Shown one piece after another: positions 36,394 through 48,000 of a stretch of 49,911 nt of DNA. Positions within the stretch are counted from its first letter, which is position 1. Each line of letters begins with the position of its first letter. The notes under the pieces were generated by a model. The model ran no database searches. It saw only the letters and a program-made list of their open reading frames with translations, and was not told the origin of the DNA. The stretch spans positions 1 through 49,911 of the forward strand of contig QNZS01000006.1 in assembly GCA_003978465.1 (NCBI GenBank), given 5' to 3'. Source of the DNA: Sulfurimonas sp. (lineage in GTDB: Bacteria > Campylobacterota > Campylobacteria > Campylobacterales > Sulfurimonadaceae). The position numbers and the translations under genes were made by a program.

Positions 36394-37548
<1,155 letters not shown>

Positions 37549-37550
37549 TT

Positions 37551-37564
37551 ATTATAACATTATA
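37551..37564 (-). promoter_or_regulatory. -10 boxes for tgt
   Basis: On the minus strand TATAAT occurs at 37556-37551 and again at 37564-37559. The first lies about 33 bases before the tgt ATG, and AGGAAT is the ribosome site. Confidence 0.5.
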
Positions 37565-37631
37565 ACAATTTGTTAAGCTATAGTTATTGATGTCTAATTA
37601 GGGTAAATTTAAGACTTGTATAAGATTAATG

Positions 37632-37651
37632 AATATTATATATATAATATT
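37632..37651. repeat. 20-base AT palindrome
   Basis: AATATTATATATATAATATT is a perfect inverted repeat in the gap between tgt and efp. No gene-specific role is visible; AT runs of this kind also arise by chance in such DNA. Confidence 0.4.
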
Positions 37652-37771
37652 ACCAACAGTTATGCAGTGAGGTTAGCACAATTGAAAGCAATTATTATTT
37701 TATTGAGTTTATATTGATCGAATTGTTTGCACATGATTTAAAACAAGTGTGGAAGAAATTATTGATACAAA

Positions 37772-38151
37772 AATAATAAGAAATATGGCCTTGGAACTGA
37801 TTGGGATGAAAAAGCTAATAAGGTGAGTGAAGTAACTTATAAAGATAGTGTACTTATTAAGTAGAAATAGATAGCTATTAGAAAGGAATGATCAGATGCA
37901 ATGGGAAGAATATCTAAGTAAACATAAAGATGGTTTAATTTATATTGTATACCTAGCATAGAGTCATGGACTGGATGGGCACTCTTGTCTCATCTATTTT
38001 AGGCAAAAATGCTATTGACAGGTTGGAAATAAGAAGTAGCTAATTCAAGAAATGAAAATAATGGAGATGGTACAAGTACTAAAAAGGTTTAGAGACAGTT
38101 AAATTAACAGTTGATGATCAAATAACTCAACAGGAATGTAAAAGGTTGTAA
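37772..38151 (+). pseudogene. Decayed gene, unidentified, upstream of efp
   Basis: In the 703-base space between tgt and efp, protein-like stretches appear in successive plus frames. From about 37781 one reads KYGLGTDWDEKANKVSEV and TYKDSVLIK to a stop at 37862. Around 37890-38000 there are fragments such as YIVYLA, HGLDGHSCL and SSILGKNAIDRLEI in changing frames. At 38089-38151 comes LETVKLTVDDQITQQECKRL with a stop. Taken together they suggest one gene broken by stops and frameshifts. I do not recognise the family. 37565-37770 shows only the palindrome. Confidence 0.45.
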
Positions 38152-38186
38152 ACCCTCCTCAAATATTTTTCTAAGCCCATTTATAC

Positions 38187-38192
38187 TATAAT
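38187..38192 (+). promoter_or_regulatory. -10 box for efp
   Basis: TATAAT at 38187-38192 lies 29 bases before the efp ATG at 38222; TAAGGTG at 38210-38216 is the ribosome site. Confidence 0.65.
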
Positions 38193-38221
38193 CGCTTAAA
38201 ATAATTATGTAAGGTGTATTA

Positions 38222-38788
38222 ATGGCAGTAATTAGTATGAGTGATATCAAAAAAGGAGTACGTTTAATCGTAGGAGAAGTTCCTTGTAAGATTGTAGAAT
38301 TTCAACATGTGAAACCAGGTAAAGGCGCAGCGTTTGTTCGCATGAAAGCGAAAAGTTTTTTAAATGGTAAAATAGTTGAAAAAACTGTTCATGCTGGGGA
38401 TAAGTTCGAAATTCCTGTGATTGACTACAAAACTATGCAGTATCTTTATGATGATGGCGATATGTACCAGTTCATGGATACTGAAACTTACGATCAACTA
38501 GGTCTTGAGTATGCACAATGTGAAGAAGCTTCTAAGTGGTTCAAAGATGGAATCAACGTTGAGATTATTTTCTTTAGAAACAAGGCTATCTCAGTACAAG
38601 CTCCAGAATTTATGGAACTTGTAGTAACTGATACTCCTCCAAACTTTAAAGGTGATACTTCAAGTGGAAGTAAAAAACCAGCTACACTAGAGACTGGTGC
38701 AGTTGTTCAAGTTCCTTACCATGTACTTATTGATGATTTAGTAAAAGTAAATACTATCGACTGTGAGTTTTTAGGTAAAGTAAAATAA
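38222..38788 (+). CDS. efp: Translation elongation factor P
   Basis: EF-P enters the ribosome at stalled polyproline stretches and restores peptide bond formation. The 188 residues match the family with three beta-barrel domains. The loop KPGKGAAFVR at about 31-40 carries Lys34, the position modified by lysylation or another group in many bacteria; the modifying enzymes are not in this window. A C-terminal S1-like barrel ends with VNTIDCEFLGKVK. It has its own promoter and is followed by a perfect inverted repeat. Confidence 0.97.
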   Translation: MAVISMSDIKKGVRLIVGEVPCKIVEFQHVKPGKGAAFVRMKAKSFLNGKIVEKTVHAGDKFEIPVIDYKTMQYLYDDGDMYQFMDTETYDQLGLEYAQCEEASKWFKDGINVEIIFFRNKAISVQAPEFMELVVTDTPPNFKGDTSSGSKKPATLETGAVVQVPYHVLIDDLVKVNTIDCEFLGKVK

Positions 38789-38792
38789 CCCA

Positions 38793-38822
38793 AGTTTAGA
38801 AGAGTTATAACTCTTCTAAACT
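38793..38822 (+). terminator. Perfect 30-base inverted repeat after efp
   Basis: AGTTTAGAAGAGTTA at 38793-38807 is followed directly by its complement TAACTCTTCTAAACT at 38808-38822. The stem can be about 13 pairs with a small loop. No T-run follows, so the strength as a terminator is uncertain, but it sits 5 bases after the efp stop and before the dnaE promoter. Confidence 0.65.
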
Positions 38823-38879
38823 CTCCAGAAAATCCCTTAATTCTTTCAATTTAATAACCTTGCATTAAGTCATTTTGAC

Positions 38880-38885
38880 TATAAT
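38880..38885 (+). promoter_or_regulatory. -10 box for dnaE
   Basis: GACTATAATTAC gives TATAAT at 38880-38885, with transcription expected near 38892. This is downstream of the ATG at 38875, which therefore cannot start the protein from this promoter. Confidence 0.6.
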
Positions 38886-38919
38886 TACTTCCAATATATT
38901 AACTTTGCAGGACACTATT

Positions 38920-41900
38920 TTGAGCGCACAACCTTTTACACATTTACATCTTCACACCGAATACTCATTGCTTGATGGTGCAAATAAACTAGTAAATCTT
39001 GTTACGCAGGTAAAAGAACTAGGTATGACCTCTGTTGCTATGACAGACCATGGAAATATGTTTGGAGCTATTGACTTTTATAAACAAATGGTCGCAGCAG
39101 GTATAAAACCTATAATAGGTATGGAAGGGTATATCCATAATGGTGAAGAATTAAATGACCGTAGCACGAGACAACGTTTTCATATCTGTTTGTATGCAAA
39201 AAATAAGGTTGGTTATCAAAACCTTATGTACCTCTCTTCTCAAGCATATATCCATGGTATGTACTACTTTCCTCGTATCAATAAAAAAGTGCTTCGTGAG
39301 CATAGTGAAGGGCTTATATGTACCTCTGCTTGTCTTCAAGGCGAAGTAAACTGGCACTTAAATCTTGCAAATGAGAGAAATGTTAAAAATGGTGCCCTAG
39401 GTTACGAGGGAGCACTGAATGTTGCACGTGAGTACCAAGATATATTTGGTGATGATTTTTATCTTGAACTTATGCGTCATGGTATTGGTGATCAACTTTT
39501 CATAGATGAGCAGATCCTTAAAATATCTCGTGAAACAGGTATAAAAGTAGTGGCAACAAATGATACTCACTATACATACCCAAATGATGCGCAGTATCAT
39601 GAAGCTTTTATGTGTATTGGGATGAATAAACTCTATGATGATCCAAACAGAATGCGTCACTCAGTTCATGAGTTTTATCTCAAAAGTCCTGAGCAAATGG
39701 CACTTATTTTTGCTGATATTCCTGAGGCTATAACACATACTCAAGAGATAGCAGATAAATGTGAAGAGTATGTTCCTATCGTTAAAACACCAACACCTCC
39801 AAACTTTAAGTTCACAAAAGAGTATGCAAAAGAAGAGGGTCTAAACATAGACCATGAAGATGATGCACCTTTAGCTGAAAATGCTACTGAAGATGAGAAA
39901 AAACTTCATATGCTTGGTGCTGATAAAGACGATGCAGAGTACTTTATCTACAAGTGCCGTGAGGGTTTAGTAAATCGTCTTAAAATTGTACCAGAAGAGA
40001 AACACACTGAGTATAAAAAGCGTTTAGAATTTGAGATGGATATCATAAACTCTATGAAGTTTCCGGGTTATATGATGATTGTTTGGGATTTTGTTATCGC
40101 TGCAAAACGTATGGGTATAGCTGTGGGACCGGGACGTGGTTCTGCTGCTGGTAGTTTAGTTGCATTTTCACTTAACATAACCGATATTGACCCTATGAAG
40201 TATGACTTACTTTTTGAGCGATTTTTGAACCCTGAACGTGTATCAATGCCCGATATCGATATGGACTTTATGCAGGCTCGTCGTGGAGAGGTTATAGACT
40301 ATGTTGTCCAAAAGTATGGTCGAAATCAAGTAGCACAAATCATCACCTTTGGTTCTCTTCTTGCAAAAGGAGTTATCAGAGATGTTGCTCGTGTTTTAGA
40401 TATGCCACTCAGCCAAGCTGATAAAATGGCGAAACTTATCCCCGATGAATTAGGAATTACTCTTAATGGTAAAACAAAGGGTGGAGAGTTTAAAGATGGT
40501 GCATTTCAAAAAGAGCCAAAAATCTCTGAACTTATCAACGAAGATGCAAATGCTAAACGTGTTTGGGAGTTTGCTAAAAAACTAGAAGGTCTTAAACGAA
40601 ATGCAGGCATTCATGCAGCTGGTGTTGTTATATCTAATGAAGAACTTTGGAAAAAAACACCCATTTATAAACCATCTGGTGAGAATACATTTGTAACACA
40701 GTACTCTCTAAACTATATGGAAGATATTGACTTAATTAAGTTTGATTTCCTTGGACTAAAAACTCTTGATGTTATCCAAAATGCAGTAAAACTCATCAAA
40801 CGTCGTTATGATTTAGATGTAAATTGGGATGAGATAGATGTGGATGACGCTGGTGTTTATGCTGCTATTCAAACGGGTGAGACTGTGGGAATGTTTCAGA
40901 TAGAGTCATCTGGTATGCAAGACCTTAATCGTAGACTAAGACCAGATAATTTTGAAGATCTTATTGCCGTTCTTGCACTTTATCGTCCTGGGCCTATGGA
41001 ATCTGGAATGCTTGATGACTTTATCGAGCGTAAGCATGGTCGTAAAAAAGTGTTTTATCCATTTGAAGAGGTTAGTTTTGACCTGCTTAAAGATACACTT
41101 GGCCCAACATATGGAATGATTGTTTATCAAGAACAAGTTATGCAGATAGTTCAGATTATCGGTGGTATGAGTCTTGGTGGAGCGGACATCGTTCGTCGTG
41201 CTATGGGTAAGAAAAAGGTAGAAGAGATGGAAAAATACAATCGTCTTTTCTCTGAGGGTGCTCAAAAACTCGGACTTGATTATAAGCTAGCATCTGATCT
41301 GTTTAAACTTATAGAAAAGTTTGCAGGATATGGTTTTAATAAGTCGCACTCAGCAGCATATGCTATGGTTACTTTTCAAACGGCATGGTTAAAAACTTAC
41401 TATCCAAATGAGTTTATGGCAGCACTGCTAACTTCGGATAAGGATAATACAGACAAGGTTGTTCGTTATATCGATGAAGTAAGACGTATGGGTATAGAAC
41501 TTGGTCCCCCAGATGTATGTGACTCTTACTTAGAGTTCTCAGCAATCACAAAAGATGGAAGAGACATCGTTCTTTTTGGTCTGGGTGGAATTAAGGGAGT
41601 TGGTGAGGCAGCCATCGAAGCTATGATAAAAGAGCGTGAGGAAAATGGTGACTATATTGATTGGCAGGATTTTGTAAATAGAATTGAGCCATCAAAGGTA
41701 AACAAGCGAGTTATCGAGGCTATGATTAAGGCTGGTGGATTTGATAGATATGGTTACAGCCGTAAAGCACTTCTTGACCAGATAGAACTTATCGTAGATA
41801 CTGCTAAAAAATCAAGTGAGGCGAAGAAAAATGCAGTGGGAAGTCTTTTTGGAGACGATGAAGAGATTACAAAGGTAGAACTTCACCTGAAAAACTCTGA

Positions 41901-42552
41901 TGAGTATGAACTTAAAGAGATTTTAGAGTTTGAAAAAGACACACTTGGTTTTTATGTATCGGGTCATCCTATGGACTCGTTCCGTGAAGAAATGAATGAG
42001 CTAAACTATACACTTTCTTCAGAGGTAGATAACATAAAAGATGGTTCGCAAGCTATCTTTATAGGAAAAGTTGAAGAAGTTGTAACGAAGATAAGTAAAA
42101 AAGGAAACCAGTTTGGTATAGTAAACTTGATGGACTTTCATGGAAATATGGAAATCATGCTTTTTTCAGATAAACTCGAAAAACTAGAACAGATGAACCA
42201 AGAAGAACCCATAGCATTTAAAGGTCGCATAACCATAACAGATTTTGGAGCTAGAATAAACATCAGTAAAATCATGACACTTCAAGAGGCAAAACGCGAG
42301 ACAAAAAAAGTTAAAAAAGAGATACAAGAAGCACCACCAGTACCTATAAATCTCTCTGTTAGACTCGATGCTAATCCAACTGTTTTAGACTCACTTTATC
42401 AGTTGATAAACCAACACAGAGGAAACCGTCCTCTAAGTATAACGATAGTCTCAAAACTTCACAATGTGGTGATAGACTCAGCCATACATGTTGACTCTAA
42501 AATATTAGCAGCCCTTGAGGGTAATGCTGATATTAATGTTTTAGGAGCATAA
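38920..42552 (+). CDS. dnaE: DNA polymerase III alpha subunit
   Basis: The replicative polymerase subunit. I start it at TTG 38920, which gives MSAQPFTHLHLHTEYSLLDG; GCAGG at 38908-38912 is its ribosome site. The protein has 1210 residues. An N-terminal PHP domain with HLHLHTEYSL is followed by the C-family polymerase core with GPGRGSAAGSLVAFSL and the catalytic aspartates in PDIDMDFMQ. FNKSHSAAYAMV, a helix-hairpin-helix region and an OB fold at about 1010-1095 (AIFIGKVEEVVTKISKKG) come after. The beta-clamp and tau contacts are expected in the C-terminal part. A four-gene same-strand run follows. Confidence 0.96.
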   Translation: MSAQPFTHLHLHTEYSLLDGANKLVNLVTQVKELGMTSVAMTDHGNMFGAIDFYKQMVAAGIKPIIGMEGYIHNGEELNDRSTRQRFHICLYAKNKVGYQNLMYLSSQAYIHGMYYFPRINKKVLREHSEGLICTSACLQGEVNWHLNLANERNVKNGALGYEGALNVAREYQDIFGDDFYLELMRHGIGDQLFIDEQILKISRETGIKVVATNDTHYTYPNDAQYHEAFMCIGMNKLYDDPNRMRHSVHEFYLKSPEQMALIFADIPEAITHTQEIADKCEEYVPIVKTPTPPNFKFTKEYAKEEGLNIDHEDDAPLAENATEDEKKLHMLGADKDDAEYFIYKCREGLVNRLKIVPEEKHTEYKKRLEFEMDIINSMKFPGYMMIVWDFVIAAKRMGIAVGPGRGSAAGSLVAFSLNITDIDPMKYDLLFERFLNPERVSMPDIDMDFMQARRGEVIDYVVQKYGRNQVAQIITFGSLLAKGVIRDVARVLDMPLSQADKMAKLIPDELGITLNGKTKGGEFKDGAFQKEPKISELINEDANAKRVWEFAKKLEGLKRNAGIHAAGVVISNEELWKKTPIYKPSGENTFVTQYSLNYMEDIDLIKFDFLGLKTLDVIQNAVKLIKRRYDLDVNWDEIDVDDAGVYAAIQTGETVGMFQIESSGMQDLNRRLRPDNFEDLIAVLALYRPGPMESGMLDDFIERKHGRKKVFYPFEEVSFDLLKDTLGPTYGMIVYQEQVMQIVQIIGGMSLGGADIVRRAMGKKKVEEMEKYNRLFSEGAQKLGLDYKLASDLFKLIEKFAGYGFNKSHSAAYAMVTFQTAWLKTYYPNEFMAALLTSDKDNTDKVVRYIDEVRRMGIELGPPDVCDSYLEFSAITKDGRDIVLFGLGGIKGVGEAAIEAMIKEREENGDYIDWQDFVNRIEPSKVNKRVIEAMIKAGGFDRYGYSRKALLDQIELIVDTAKKSSEAKKNAVGSLFGDDEEITKVELHLKNSDEYELKEILEFEKDTLGFYVSGHPMDSFREEMNELNYTLSSEVDNIKDGSQAIFIGKVEEVVTKISKKGNQFGIVNLMDFHGNMEIMLFSDKLEKLEQMNQEEPIAFKGRITITDFGARINISKIMTLQEAKRETKKVKKEIQEAPPVPINLSVRLDANPTVLDSLYQLINQHRGNRPLSITIVSKLHNVVIDSAIHVDSKILAALEGNADINVLGA

Positions 42553-42553
42553 A

Positions 42554-43816
42554 ATGAAAAAAGAAGATTTTAACGAAGGGCTTTTAGGATTTTTAGATGC
42601 CTCGCCAACACCTTTTCATGCGACATCAAATATGTCTATGATGTTATCAAACGCAGGTTTTCTACAACTAAATGAAGTAGATAAATGGGAACTGGAAGCG
42701 GGTCAAAAGTACTATGTAACTCGTAACGACTCTTCTGTTATCGCGTTTACTTATCCTAAAGAGCAAAAAAACTATGTGATGGTTGGGGCTCATACTGACT
42801 CACCAAACCTAAAACTCAAACCAAATCCCGTTATAAAAGAACATGGTGTTGTAAAGTTTGGAGTAGAGTCTTATGGTGGACTTTTACTTACTCCATGGTT
42901 TGATAGAGACCTCTCTTTAGCGGGTCGTGTTTCTTACTTAAACTCTGAGGGTGAGATAAAAGAGACACTTATAAATGTGCAAAAAAGTATAGCAACTATA
43001 CCTTCTCTTGCAATTCACTTAGATGATAAGGCAAACAAGGATAAAACTGTAAACAAACAGACCGATATATGTCCAGTGCTTACTACAAATGATGACTTTG
43101 AGTTTGATGAGTTCTTAAGATGGCAACTGAGTAAAAATGAGATTTTAGATGTCAAAGAAGTGTATGCGAGTGAGCTTTCTTTTTATGATACTGCGAAGGC
43201 TGTATTTCTTGGTCTACATGATGACTTTATAGCGAGTGCAAGACTTGATAACTTACTCTCATGTTATGTTGGAATGTTAAGTATCTGTAGTGTTGATGCA
43301 AATAAACCAATGCTCTTTATCGCATCTGACCATGAAGAGGTTGGAAGTGAGTCTACATCAGGAGCAGCGGGGAGTTTTTTAGAGTCTACACTTAAACGAA
43401 TGTTCCCTGACATGGATGAGTATATGAACATGATAAGAACTTCTATGATGATTAGTGCAGATAATGCACATGCCATTCATCCAAACTTCTCTTCTAAACA
43501 TGATTCAAAACATGCACCGTATATTAACAAGGGTGTTGTTATAAAAATAAATGCTAACCAGAGATATGCTTCAAACTCAGTAACTATCTCAAAGTTTATG
43601 GATAGTGCTAAAAGTATTAATGAACCTCTACAAAACTTCGTAACAAGAAGTGATATGGGATGTGGCTCAACCATAGGACCAATCACTGCAACAAGACTAG
43701 GAATAGAGACTATAGATGTTGGACTCCCAACCTTAGGAATGCACTCAATCCGTGAGTTAGCAGGAAATGCAGATGCACATTCACTTTATAAAATACTAGT
43801 TGCGTTTAAGAACTAA
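42554..43816 (+). CDS. M18-family aminopeptidase
   Basis: A zinc metallopeptidase of family M18 (aspartyl aminopeptidase type), cytoplasmic and usually a dodecamer, which removes N-terminal residues. In 420 residues the metal and catalytic sites are visible: VGAHTDSPNLKLKPNP with the first His, SARLDNLLSCYVG with Asp, ASDHEEVGSESTSGAAG with the catalytic Glu pair, and GLPTLGMHSIRELAG with the last His. The N terminus LLGFLDASPTPFHA is also family-typical. It lies one base after dnaE, and its last base is the first of the kinase gene. Confidence 0.93.
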   Translation: MKKEDFNEGLLGFLDASPTPFHATSNMSMMLSNAGFLQLNEVDKWELEAGQKYYVTRNDSSVIAFTYPKEQKNYVMVGAHTDSPNLKLKPNPVIKEHGVVKFGVESYGGLLLTPWFDRDLSLAGRVSYLNSEGEIKETLINVQKSIATIPSLAIHLDDKANKDKTVNKQTDICPVLTTNDDFEFDEFLRWQLSKNEILDVKEVYASELSFYDTAKAVFLGLHDDFIASARLDNLLSCYVGMLSICSVDANKPMLFIASDHEEVGSESTSGAAGSFLESTLKRMFPDMDEYMNMIRTSMMISADNAHAIHPNFSSKHDSKHAPYINKGVVIKINANQRYASNSVTISKFMDSAKSINEPLQNFVTRSDMGCGSTIGPITATRLGIETIDVGLPTLGMHSIRELAGNADAHSLYKILVAFKN

Positions 43817-44799
43817 TGTCAACAATAACCCCTGAAGAACTTAATGTTTTAATCGAGCAGACTTATAAGGTAGAAGGGGAATTTAATGAACTTAAAGCCT
43901 CGTATGAACACCTTCGTGATACGGTTGAAAAAGTTGTTGAGTTCTTACCGAATGCAATTTGGATAGTCAATAGTGACGGAACTATTTTTTTACAAAACTC
44001 TCAAGCACGCTCTCTTTGGGAACTTCTAAAACTATTAGAGTATAAAAATGAGGACTACGAACTCAAGTTTAACTCCTGCTCATACCTTATAAAAAGCTCT
44101 TCATATAAAGATAAAATCATGCTCTCTGCTACAGATATTACAGAACAAAAACGCAAAGAAAATCTTGCAACTATGGGGCAGATGGCAGCACATCTTTCTC
44201 ATGAGATACGTAACCCAATTGGGGCTATTTCTTTGATGAGTTCAACCCTTAAAAAAAGAGTTATTCCTGAAAATATACCCATAGTAGAAGAAATACAAAA
44301 CTCAGTTGCTAGAATAGAGAGAATCATAAAAGCAACTTTGATGTTTAGTAAAGGTGTAGAGGCTACAAAAAAAGAGTTTAAATGGAGTGAATTAAAAGCA
44401 TCTATAGATATGTCTGTAGGTTATTATGCTTATTCTAAAGAGATAAAGTTTGTATTTCCCGAGCAAGATTTTACTTTAAATGCAGATAAAGATCTACTTG
44501 ATATGCTTTTTTCAAACTTTATTATTAATGCTATTGATGCGATAGAACTAGATGAAAGTGAAGAGGGGTTAATTGAACTCTCTTATATAAGTGATGAAAA
44601 GTATCATATATTTACAGTTTTTGATTCTGGTGTTGCTATAGAAAACAAAGAGAACCTTTTTGAAGCTTTTAAGAGTACTAAACTTAAAGGAAATGGTCTA
44701 GGACTTGTGCTCTCACGACAGATTGCTGAAGCTCATGGTGGCTCTGTCAAGTTAGTAGATAGTGTAAAAAAGTGCTTTGAGATCAAAATATTTCAATAA
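43816..44799 (+). CDS. flgS: Sensor histidine kinase, FlgS-like
   Basis: A 327-residue cytoplasmic kinase with no membrane segment. A coiled-coil start and a PAS-like region at about 35-115 (FLPNAIWIVNSDGTIFLQNS) are followed by the phosphoacceptor helix with His129 in AHLSHEIRNPIGAISLMSST. The ATPase domain has FIINAIDAIEL (N box), VFDSGVAI (G1) and GNGLGLVLSRQIAEAHGG (G2). The run VARIERIIKATLMFSKG strongly resembles FlgS of Helicobacter and Campylobacter, which with FlgR switches on sigma-54 flagellar genes. FlgR is not here. The assignment to FlgS is by memory of that motif; a general NtrB-like kinase is the alternative. Confidence 0.78.
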   Translation: MSTITPEELNVLIEQTYKVEGEFNELKASYEHLRDTVEKVVEFLPNAIWIVNSDGTIFLQNSQARSLWELLKLLEYKNEDYELKFNSCSYLIKSSSYKDKIMLSATDITEQKRKENLATMGQMAAHLSHEIRNPIGAISLMSSTLKKRVIPENIPIVEEIQNSVARIERIIKATLMFSKGVEATKKEFKWSELKASIDMSVGYYAYSKEIKFVFPEQDFTLNADKDLLDMLFSNFIINAIDAIELDESEEGLIELSYISDEKYHIFTVFDSGVAIENKENLFEAFKSTKLKGNGLGLVLSRQIAEAHGGSVKLVDSVKKCFEIKIFQ

Positions 44800-44807
44800 T
44801 TATTTTA

Positions 44808-44826
44808 AAACAATATATTATTGTTT
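44808..44826 (+). terminator. Weak AT hairpin after the kinase gene
   Basis: AAACAATA at 44808-44815 pairs with TATTGTTT at 44819-44826 around TAT, nine bases after the kinase stop. It is AT-rich, and the T-run is short. Confidence 0.35.
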
Positions 44827-44990
44827 ATAGGGAAATACACAAATAATATATTTATAAGATGGATAGATCCTTTAGTGTAATGAAAAAAGTGTAGACTAAT
44901 ATTGTGATACAAAGTATAGATATTATTTTAAAAAAGCGAAGTTGAGATATGTTCTCCCTCTTTTGACACCTTTCATTATCTTAATTTCAC

Positions 44991-44996
44991 TACAAT
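44991..44996 (+). promoter_or_regulatory. -10 box for ccsBA
   Basis: TACAAT at 44991-44996, 26 bases before the ATG at 45022, with AAGGC as a weak ribosome site. The 222-base gap holds nothing else besides the hairpin at 44808. Confidence 0.45.
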
Positions 44997-45021
44997 GATT
45001 TTTTATATATAAGGCTTATAA

Positions 45022-48000
45022 ATGAAACACATTTTATCTTTCATCTCTTCGATGAGAACTATGGCAATTTTGATGTTAATATTTGCATTTTCAGTAGGCT
45101 ATGCTACTATTGTGGAGAATGATTTTGGTACGATGACCGCAAAAGCAGAAATATATAATGCACAATGGTTTGAGGTTCTGTTAGGATTACTCGCATTGAA
45201 CTTAGCATTAAATATACATAAACATAAAATGTACACTTTCAAAAAAGCTCCAATATTTCTTTTTCATAGTGGTTTTTTAATTATTTTACTCGGTGCTGCT
45301 ATTACTAGGTATGCAGGTTATGAAGGTACTATGCACATAAGAGAAGGTGGGGAAGCATCTTCTATGGTTAGTGCTGATACATTTGTGGGAGTAAGTGCAC
45401 AAAGTATTGGTAAAGTAGTAAAAGAATCTAAAAAAGTATACCTTTCAGAAAGAAGTTCCAACAGCATAGATATTTCATTATCTGTAAATGAAAAAAATGT
45501 AAATGTAAGTCTTATAGAATATATTCCTGATGCAGTAGAAACACTTGTTGAAGATAAAGAACATGGAACTCCAATAGCAAAGTTTATGCTTACTCAAAAT
45601 GGTCAAGGTAAACCTGTAGCTCTTAAACAAGGGCAATTTTTTAATGGTGGTTCTTTTATTATGGACTTTGGTTCAGGTGAGATTTTTTCTAAACCTGTTA
45701 TATCAATCACTCTTAAAGATGACACTCCTTATATGACACATGATGAAACTCTCTCGTTCTTTAGAATGGCTGACCGAGAGAAGGGTGAATTTAGCGCAAA
45801 TACTACTAATGTATTAAATCAACGTGTACTTTATACTACTCTAGATGGTGGAAGTTTTGTACTGCGTGAATTTATGACACATGCCGTGAAAAAAGTTGTA
45901 AGTAGTTCTTCTTCAATTATGAATAGAAAAATGAAAATGAATTCTGCTGGAATAGATGCTATTCGTTTTAATGTTAGTATTGGTAGCATTTCAAAAGAAG
46001 TACTAGTATATGGTAAAAAAGGTACTATTAGTACCCCAACAGATACTCTTATAGATGGTGTGAAAGTTTCTGTCTCTTATGGTGCTAAAGATATAAACAT
46101 TCCTTTTAAAATTCATTTAAATGACTTTCAACTTGACCGATATCCTGGTTCAATGAGTCCAGCATCATATGCAAGTGAAGTGATTCTTATAGATAAAGAA
46201 GAGGGTATAAACATACCATATAGAATTTTTATGAATAATATTTTAGAACATCGTGGTTATAGATTTTTTCAATCTTCTTATGATAGAGATGAAAAAGGTA
46301 CTGTTCTTTCAGTAAACAATGACCCCGGAACACTTCCTTCATACTTAGGTTATTTACTTTTAACTATTGGACTTTTCTGGACTCTTCTTTCTAAGAAACA
46401 TAGATTTTCTAAACTAGCAGCAAAAGCAAAAAAAGCAAGTGATGCAAAAATAGTTCCAGTACTTTTGGCTCTTGGGCTTATCTTTAGTATTGTGCCATCT
46501 GATGTAAATGCAGAAGACTTAGACCCTGCTATAAAAACTCTACTCGCATTTGATAAAAAACACTCAGAGAAATTTGGTCAGTTAATAGTTCAAGATACTC
46601 AAGGTCGAATGAAACCTATGAATACACTTGCAACTGAAATTTTAGCAAAGATATATAGAGGTTCATCATTAAAAGTGGATTCATATACTCTAACACCAGA
46701 TCAAGTTATACTTGGTATGATGATTAGACCAGATATTTATCGTAAAGTAAAACTTATTCGTACTAAAGATCCTAAGATAAATGATGCTATCGGTGCACCT
46801 CGTGATGCTAAGTATGTCTCTTTTTCTCAGTTCTTTCATGATGCTGAGTCTATGAGAGGGTATAAACTAGCTGAGATTATTGATGAAGCTGCAAGAAAAG
46901 AACCAAAATATAGAAATAAGCTTGATAAAGCTGCTCTTAAAATAGATGAAAAAGTAAATGTAGCCTATATGGTTTTTACAGGTTCACTACTCAAAATATG
47001 GCCACTTAAAAGTGATGAAACAAACAAGTGGTATGCAACTATAGAAGCACTAGAAACATTTGATAAGGCTTATGGTCTTAAAGTTCGTAATACAGCAGTG
47101 TCATACTTTACATCAGTTGACAGAGCTCTAAAAAGTGGTGACTGGAGAGATAGTGATAAAGCATTAAGTGCTGTTGCACAGTACCAAAAAGAGAATGGTT
47201 TTCGTGTGTACCCAAGTGAGAACAGTATCAAAGCAGAAATATTCGCAAACAAAGCAAATATTTTTGAGCGTATCTATCCACTCTATCTTTTAATGGGTTT
47301 TATTCTTTTAGTACTTAGTTTTACAAAAATTATTCAACCGAAATTAAAAATGGATCTTGTTACTAAAGGATCACTTTACCTTCTTATCCTTTTCTTTATT
47401 GCACACACTTTTGGTTTGGCACTAAGATGGTATATCTCTGGTCATGCACCATGGTCAAATGGTTATGAATCTATGGTATATATTTCATGGGCAACAGTAC
47501 TTGCAGGGTTTATCTTCTCTAAGCGCTCATCAATGACACTTGCTTCAACTGCGATACTATCAGGTCTTATCCTTTTTGTAGCACACTTAAACTGGATGAA
47601 TCCACAGGTAACAAACCTAGTACCAGTTCTAAACTCTTACTGGTTAAGCATACATGTAAGTATGATTACAGCCTCGTATGGTTTCTTAGGTCTAGGAGCA
47701 CTCTTAGGTTTTGTAACACTTTTACTTTTTGTAATTAAAACACAGAAGAATGAAAGACAAATTATACTCTCTATAAAAGAGTTAAACTCTATAAATGAGA
47801 TGAGCTTAATGGTTGGTTTAGTTCTTTTAACTGTTGGAAACTTTCTTGGTGGCGTCTGGGCAAATGAATCTTGGGGACGTTACTGGGGTTGGGATCCAAA
47901 AGAGACATGGGCACTTGTTACTATTTTAGTATATGCCGTAGTAATTCACTTAAGATTTTTAAAGTCACTTTATAGTGAGTTTAATTTTAGTGTTATCTCA

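Noticed and set aside
40936..41265. Minus-strand frame of 109 codons within dnaE
   Set aside because: Antisense to the conserved polymerase core; no independent support.
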